Source of the DNA: an uncultured Collinsella sp.
GTDB lineage: Bacteria; Actinomycetota; Coriobacteriia; Coriobacteriales; Coriobacteriaceae
NCBI GenBank assembly: GCA_937950325.1
Contig: CALFDJ010000038.1
Span: 62,001 to 126,000, forward strand
Reading direction: 5' to 3'
DNA length: 64,000 bases
Below are positions 60,910-64,000 of the stretch, piece after piece. Position 1 is the stretch's first letter. Each line of letters begins with the position of its first letter. The position numbers and the translations under genes were made by a program. The notes under the pieces are model-generated. The model saw nothing but the letters and a program-made list of their open reading frames with translations, was not told the DNA's origin and did not search any database.

Positions 60910-61443
60910 TTACTTCAGTGCGTCGGCGCGCAGATCGACGCCGGCGGATTCGAACACGAGCGTGCGGTCGTACCACTGCTCTTTTCTAATACTCCACGCG
61001 GCGCAGGCGGTGTCCTCGTCGAGCGCTTCAACGGGCACGTCGTAGGTGTACTTGCCTTCCGCGTTTTCCACATAGGGGATGAAGTCGGCCTCGCTCGCGG
61101 CGGCAGCCTCGTCGCCCGTGCCCATGAAGAGCTTGCCGTAGCCCGTGCCGGAAAGCGTCATCACGCAGTGCATGGAGCCGTTTTCCACGATGAGCTGGGC
61201 GTCCACAATCCTGAACATGTTCGAGCTGGAATCTACGGTGATCGGATAGGTGCCGTCGGCCACCTTGTCGGCGGTGATGGGGGCAGCGCTTGCGCCCTCG
61301 GGCGCATCGGCCGCCTGTTCGGTCTTTTCCTGGGAATCGGCATCGCTTGCCTTTGCGCTGTCGATTGAATTTCCGCCGCAGCCGGCGAGCGAGAACGCGA
61401 AAAGCGCCGCTGACAGGGCGAAGGCGAGGGTTTTCTTCAACAT
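60910..61443 (-). CDS. Small NEAT-like (iron-transport-associated) lipoprotein
   Basis: 177 residues; ATG 61443 with AAAGGAA upstream. Lipobox FSLAGC near residue 20, a Ser/Ala/Glu linker, then one beta domain: DGTYPITVDSSSNMFRIVDA, MHCVMTLSGTGYGKLFMGTG and KYTYDVPVEALDEDTACAAW, then WYDRTLVFESAG. The pattern is that of small surface proteins adjoining heme or iron importers. It lies 5 bases before the binding protein and should act on the same ligand at the cell surface. Function is by context. Confidence 0.75.
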   Translation of the reverse strand: MLKKTLAFALSAALFAFSLAGCGGNSIDSAKASDADSQEKTEQAADAPEGASAAPITADKVADGTYPITVDSSSNMFRIVDAQLIVENGSMHCVMTLSGTGYGKLFMGTGDEAAAASEADFIPYVENAEGKYTYDVPVEALDEDTACAAWSIRKEQWYDRTLVFESAGVDLRADALK

Positions 61444-61506
61444 GGAGGGGGTTCCTTTCAATCGCTTCGACCGCCCGCGCCGTGCGGTGGGCGGGCGGGA
61501 TGCGAA

Positions 61507-61553
61507 TGCAACGGGCATGCGCCGTCAGTCGGGGAAGGCGCATGCCCGTTGCA
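61507..61553 (-). repeat. Strong intercistronic hairpin between cbiK and the NEAT-like gene
   Basis: TGCAACGGGCATGCGCC (61507-61523), 13-base loop, GGCGCATGCCCGTTGCA (61537-61553): perfect 17-bp stem in the 145-bp gap, no T run on the minus-strand side. Likely mRNA stabiliser or processing site. Confidence 0.65.
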
Positions 61554-61588
61554 CGGGGACGCGACCGGCGCCCCCGTGCGCGGCGAGT

Positions 61589-62515
61589 TTACAGCTTGGC
61601 GATGGCGTCGTCCACGTGCGAGACGTAGATGTCGTCGACCGCGACGTTCTGTCCCAGACCCTGGAGCAGGCACGTCACTTCGAAGCCGGCGGCCACGAAC
61701 TTCGCAGCCCAGCTGTCGGGGTCGGTCTCGTCTGCCATGTCGTTATTCGCGTGGTCGCCCGCGACCACCATGAACGGCGCGAGCACGGCCTTCTTGTAGC
61801 CTGCGGCGCTCGCGGCGGCGATAACATCCTCGCAGGTCGGTTCAGCCTCGACGGTGCCGACGAAGAACTGCGTCAAGCCCTCGTTCTTAAACACTTCCTG
61901 CATCTTGGCATAGTCGGCGTTGGAATCGGCTTCGGTGCCGTGGCCCATGAGGCACAGCGCCGTCTTGCCGTCGTCGAAGGACGCCATGTTCTCCTTAATG
62001 GCTGCGGCCACCTTCTTGTAGTCGTCGTCGGAGGTGAGCAGCGGGTCGCCGAGCGAGATTTTGTCGAACTTGTCGGCGTACTTGTCGAGCTCGTCTTTCA
62101 CGTCGGTGTATTCCAGGCCACCCATGAGATGCGTCGGCTGCACGACGATTTCCTTCACGCCGTCTTCCACGCAGCGGTCGAGCGCCTCGGTCATGTTGTC
62201 GATCGTGATGCCGTCGCGCTTCTTCAGCTTATCGATGATGATCTGCGCGGTGAAGGCGCGGCGGATGTCGTAGTCCTGCCAGTACTTCTCGCGGATAGCG
62301 TCTTCGATGGCGCCGATGGTGATGTGGCGCGAGTCGTTGTAGCTCGTGCCGAAGCTCGTGACGAGGATGACCGGCTTCACGGCCTTCTCCTTTTCACTCG
62401 ATTTCTCGGAACTCGCGGAGGTGTTGGAGCAGCCCGCGAGCGCGACTCCGGCGAGCGCGACGGCTCCGGTTGCTGCGGCGCCCATGAAGCCGCGGCGTGA
62501 CATCTGGTCGGACAT
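61589..62515 (-). CDS. cbiK: Exported CbiK-type sirohydrochlorin cobaltochelatase (Tat/lipoprotein)
   Basis: 308 residues; ATG 62515 with AAAGGA upstream. The N-terminus has a twin-arginine motif, SRRGFMG, and a lipobox, ALAGC (Cys near 28), so the enzyme should be anchored outside the membrane. The mature part is a CbiK chelatase: ILVTSFGTSYNDSRHITIGAI, PTHLMGGLEYTDV, the metal His motif LMGHGTEADSNADY and VVAGDHANNDMADE (second His and Glu/Asp). CbiK inserts Co2+ (or Fe2+) into sirohydrochlorin. A cobalamin riboswitch precedes it and a heme/iron-type importer follows in the same operon. Confidence 0.9.
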   Translation of the reverse strand: MSDQMSRRGFMGAAATGAVALAGVALAGCSNTSASSEKSSEKEKAVKPVILVTSFGTSYNDSRHITIGAIEDAIREKYWQDYDIRRAFTAQIIIDKLKKRDGITIDNMTEALDRCVEDGVKEIVVQPTHLMGGLEYTDVKDELDKYADKFDKISLGDPLLTSDDDYKKVAAAIKENMASFDDGKTALCLMGHGTEADSNADYAKMQEVFKNEGLTQFFVGTVEAEPTCEDVIAAASAAGYKKAVLAPFMVVAGDHANNDMADETDPDSWAAKFVAAGFEVTCLLQGLGQNVAVDDIYVSHVDDAIAKL

Positions 62516-62639
62516 GGTTTTTCCTTTCCTCGGTTTGCCGGTCCCCCGGCGACAGTTGCTTGTCGGCACAAGCGAAAGAAAAGCGCACCCCTCGGGGTTC
62601 ACAAGGAGCTAACGCCACGGCGATGCCGTGAGGAAAAGG

Positions 62640-62765
62640 CGAAGCAGTCTGGCTTGGGGCGCGAGGCGGTTCGCCCGCGCGTCCTATACAGTAATGTCCC
62701 TTGCCCAGGATTCCCACCTGGTTCCCTCCGCAAGCCAGCGCGGGCTGTGCGGGCGCCGCGCCGGT
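62640..62765 (-). promoter_or_regulatory. Cobalamin riboswitch upstream of cbiK
   Basis: Minus-strand reading gives the conserved core GAGGGAACCAGGTGGGAATC, then CTGGGCAAGGGACATTACTG and the B12-box-like CAAGCCAGACTGC at 62656-62644. Downstream on the same strand are CACGGCATCGCCGTG and ACCCCGAGGGGT-GCGC-TTTTC hairpins that could be the expression platform. High cobalamin should shut the operon off. The rest of the gap (62766-62973) shows no supported element besides possible promoters. Confidence 0.85.
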
Positions 62766-62973
62766 CATTTCCTTTTATCCGATTGTCATATGCTCGTTGC
62801 CGAATCTTTTACTATGATAGTGGGCACTTGTGAACGTGTCAAAGCCAGGGCGGGCGGCATTGCGCCTTCTGCCTGCGTATTTGCGCCGATTGCCGCCGCA
62901 GGCGCCGTGTTTTGCCCGCTGCGCGAATGGCGGCGTAAACGGTTGCGATGAGAAACGGGAAGGGAAGGCTCGG

Positions 62974-63765
62974 ATGATTCATATCGTTGGCGCAGGCTCG
63001 GGCGCCGCCGACCTTATCACGCTGCGCGGGGCGCGCCTTCTGCGCGCGGCCGACGTGGTCGTTTGGGCGGGGAGCCTTGTGAACCCCGAGCTGCTCGCCG
63101 ATTGCAAGGAATCCTGCGTCGTCTACGACAGCGCGCACATGACCTTGGAGGAAGTGCTCGACGTGATGTGCGCGGCGGATGCACGGGGCGAGGAAGTGGT
63201 GCGCCTGCACACGGGCGACCCGTGCCTGTACGGCGCCATCCAGGAGCAGATGGACGCGCTCGACGCGCGCGGCGTGGACTACGAGGTGGTGCCCGGCGTG
63301 TCGAGCTTTTGCGGTGCCGCGGCGGCGCTTCGCCAGGAATACACGCTGCCGGGAATCAGCCAGTCGGTCGTGATCACGCGGCTTTCCGGGCGCACCCCCA
63401 TGCCCGCGGGCGAGGGCATGCGCACCATGGCGGAAAGCGGCTCGACTATGGTCATCTTCCTGAGCTCGGGTATGCTCGCCGAGCTTTCCGCCGAGCTTTT
63501 GGCCGCGGGCCGCAGCTCCGACGAGCCGGCCGCGCTCGTGTACAAGGCGACCTGGCCTGAGGAGCGCGTGGTGCGATGCACAGTGGGCACGCTCGCCGAT
63601 GCGGGCGCGCGAGAGGGCATCGACCGCACGGCGCTCGTGGTGGTGGGCCGCGTGCTCGGAGCTCGCGGCGGGTTTTCGCACGACGGCGCGCAAGCGGAGT
63701 CGTATGAGCGCAGCAAGCTTTACGACCCTTCGTTTGCCACGGGGTATCGGAAGGCGAGCAGCTAG
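62974..63765 (+). CDS. cbiF: Cobalt-precorrin-4 C11-methyltransferase
   Basis: 263 residues; ATG 62974 with AAGGGAAGG upstream. The tetrapyrrole-methylase fold is clear: IHIVGAGSGAADLITLRGARLL, VWAGSLVNPELL, RLHTGDPCLYGAIQEQMDAL, VPGVSSFCGAAAAL and SQSVVITRLSGRTPMP. It methylates C11 of (cobalt-)precorrin-4 in corrin-ring synthesis. It is followed after one base by cbiD, the next step of the pathway. Confidence 0.95.
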   Translation: MIHIVGAGSGAADLITLRGARLLRAADVVVWAGSLVNPELLADCKESCVVYDSAHMTLEEVLDVMCAADARGEEVVRLHTGDPCLYGAIQEQMDALDARGVDYEVVPGVSSFCGAAAALRQEYTLPGISQSVVITRLSGRTPMPAGEGMRTMAESGSTMVIFLSSGMLAELSAELLAAGRSSDEPAALVYKATWPEERVVRCTVGTLADAGAREGIDRTALVVVGRVLGARGGFSHDGAQAESYERSKLYDPSFATGYRKASS

Positions 63766-63766
63766 C

Positions 63767-64000
63767 GTGGCCTTCGAGCACTACATATATATCGGGACGA
63801 CCCGCCTGCGCTGCGGCTACACCACGGGGAGCTGCGCCGCGCTCGCGGCGAAGGCGGCCTGCGAGATGCTTTTGTCACGAAAGCCCGTCGGCCGCGTGTC
63901 GATCGTCACCCCCGGCGGGCTGCCCGTCGAGACGGACGTGGTCGACGCATGCATCGGCGAGGGGTGCGCCCAGTGCGCCGTGCGAAAGGACGCAGGCGAC
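63767..64000 (+). CDS. cbiD: Cobalt-precorrin-5B C1-methyltransferase, 5' part, cut by the window end
   Basis: 78 residues visible from GTG 63767. TTRLRCGYTTGSCAALAAKAA is near the family N-terminus (LRxGYTTGxCAAAAAKAA) and VSIVTPGGLPVETDVVDA continues it. It methylates C1 during anaerobic corrin synthesis. The window ends inside the gene. No ATG is near; AAGGCGAG lies upstream. Confidence 0.9.
   Translation, partial: MAFEHYIYIGTTRLRCGYTTGSCAALAAKAACEMLLSRKPVGRVSIVTPGGLPVETDVVDACIGEGCAQCAVRKDAGD

Noticed and set aside
62830..62973. A second cobalamin riboswitch in front of cbiF, or an N-terminal extension of CbiF from an upstream ATG
   Set aside because: The plus-strand leader lacks the conserved core and B12 box; the upstream in-frame residues do not match the family start and have no ribosome site, whereas ATG 62974 does.
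1..64000. CRISPR arrays, prophage, integrases or intact insertion sequences
   Set aside because: No regularly spaced direct repeats and no transposase, integrase or phage structural frames were seen; the repeats found are isolated palindromes.

Overview
The window reads as a stretch of chromosome from a Coriobacteriia bacterium (Actinomycetota), most like Collinsella. This assignment is an inference from gene recognition, not a database result. The grounds are the moderately high GC, dense head-to-tail operons with ATGA or TAATG junctions, GTG and TTG starts, an actinobacterial-type tRNA-Glu with a G1-U72 pair, a complete T-box in front of ileS, and a PTS-centred sugar metabolism. Most of the window is conserved core genome. 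No phage, integrase, intact insertion sequence or CRISPR array was seen.

Layout. 0-9.4 kb: end of a coiled-coil protein gene, DUF177, rpmF, plsX, acpP, rnc, smc, ftsY, ffh (fatty-acid/phospholipid start, RNA processing, chromosome condensation, SRP targeting). 9.4-17.2 kb: a DUF134-NifX regulator/metal-site fusion facing a pair of palindromic operators, thyA-folA, a SpoU rRNA methyltransferase, a MATE exporter, a broken cobalamin adenosyltransferase gene, ftsH and a DUF523 gene. 17.2-25.4 kb: a glycerol-dehydrogenase-like gene, T-box-ileS, a repeat-rich gap, lspA-rluD, a membrane glycosyltransferase and a small prepilin peptidase. 25.4-31.6 kb: dgt, rarA, and a tightly overlapped stress-sigma operon (membrane coiled-coil protein, degenerate RsbW-like protein, SigB/F-type sigma, AI-2E-family permease). 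31.7-45 kb: alaS-ruvX-mltG-yqeG-aroK-aroB, a peptidase, efp-asp23-nusB-xseB-tlyA-nadK-recN. The aroB product has lost its expected catalytic and zinc residues.

45-53 kb is a fructose/PTS block: RpiR regulator divergent from a fused fructose PTS permease (IIBCA), then HPr, enzyme I and two tandem PfkB-family sugar-phosphate kinases, most units closed by their own hairpin terminator. Sugar entering by the PTS would be phosphorylated with phosphate passed from enzyme I via HPr, and the PfkB enzymes would add the second phosphate. 53-57 kb: cca, tRNA-Glu(CTC), a YbhN-type membrane protein and a TetR regulator.

57-64 kb is a tetrapyrrole/corrin block with visibly GC-richer codon use. A minus-strand operon under a cobalamin riboswitch encodes an exported (Tat, lipoprotein) CbiK-type chelatase, two NEAT-like lipoproteins, one of them fused to a periplasmic binding domain, and a FecCD-type ABC importer. 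Diverging from it are cbiF and the start of cbiD.

The most unusual signals are: (i) a covarying hairpin repeat found both nested inside a perfect 39-bp-arm inverted repeat upstream of ptsH and inside the coding start of the ABC ATPase; (ii) the residue-stripped AroB homologue; (iii) paired operators 53 bp apart at the DUF134 gene; (iv) the internally deleted adenosyltransferase gene; and (v) the surface-exposed CbiK system.
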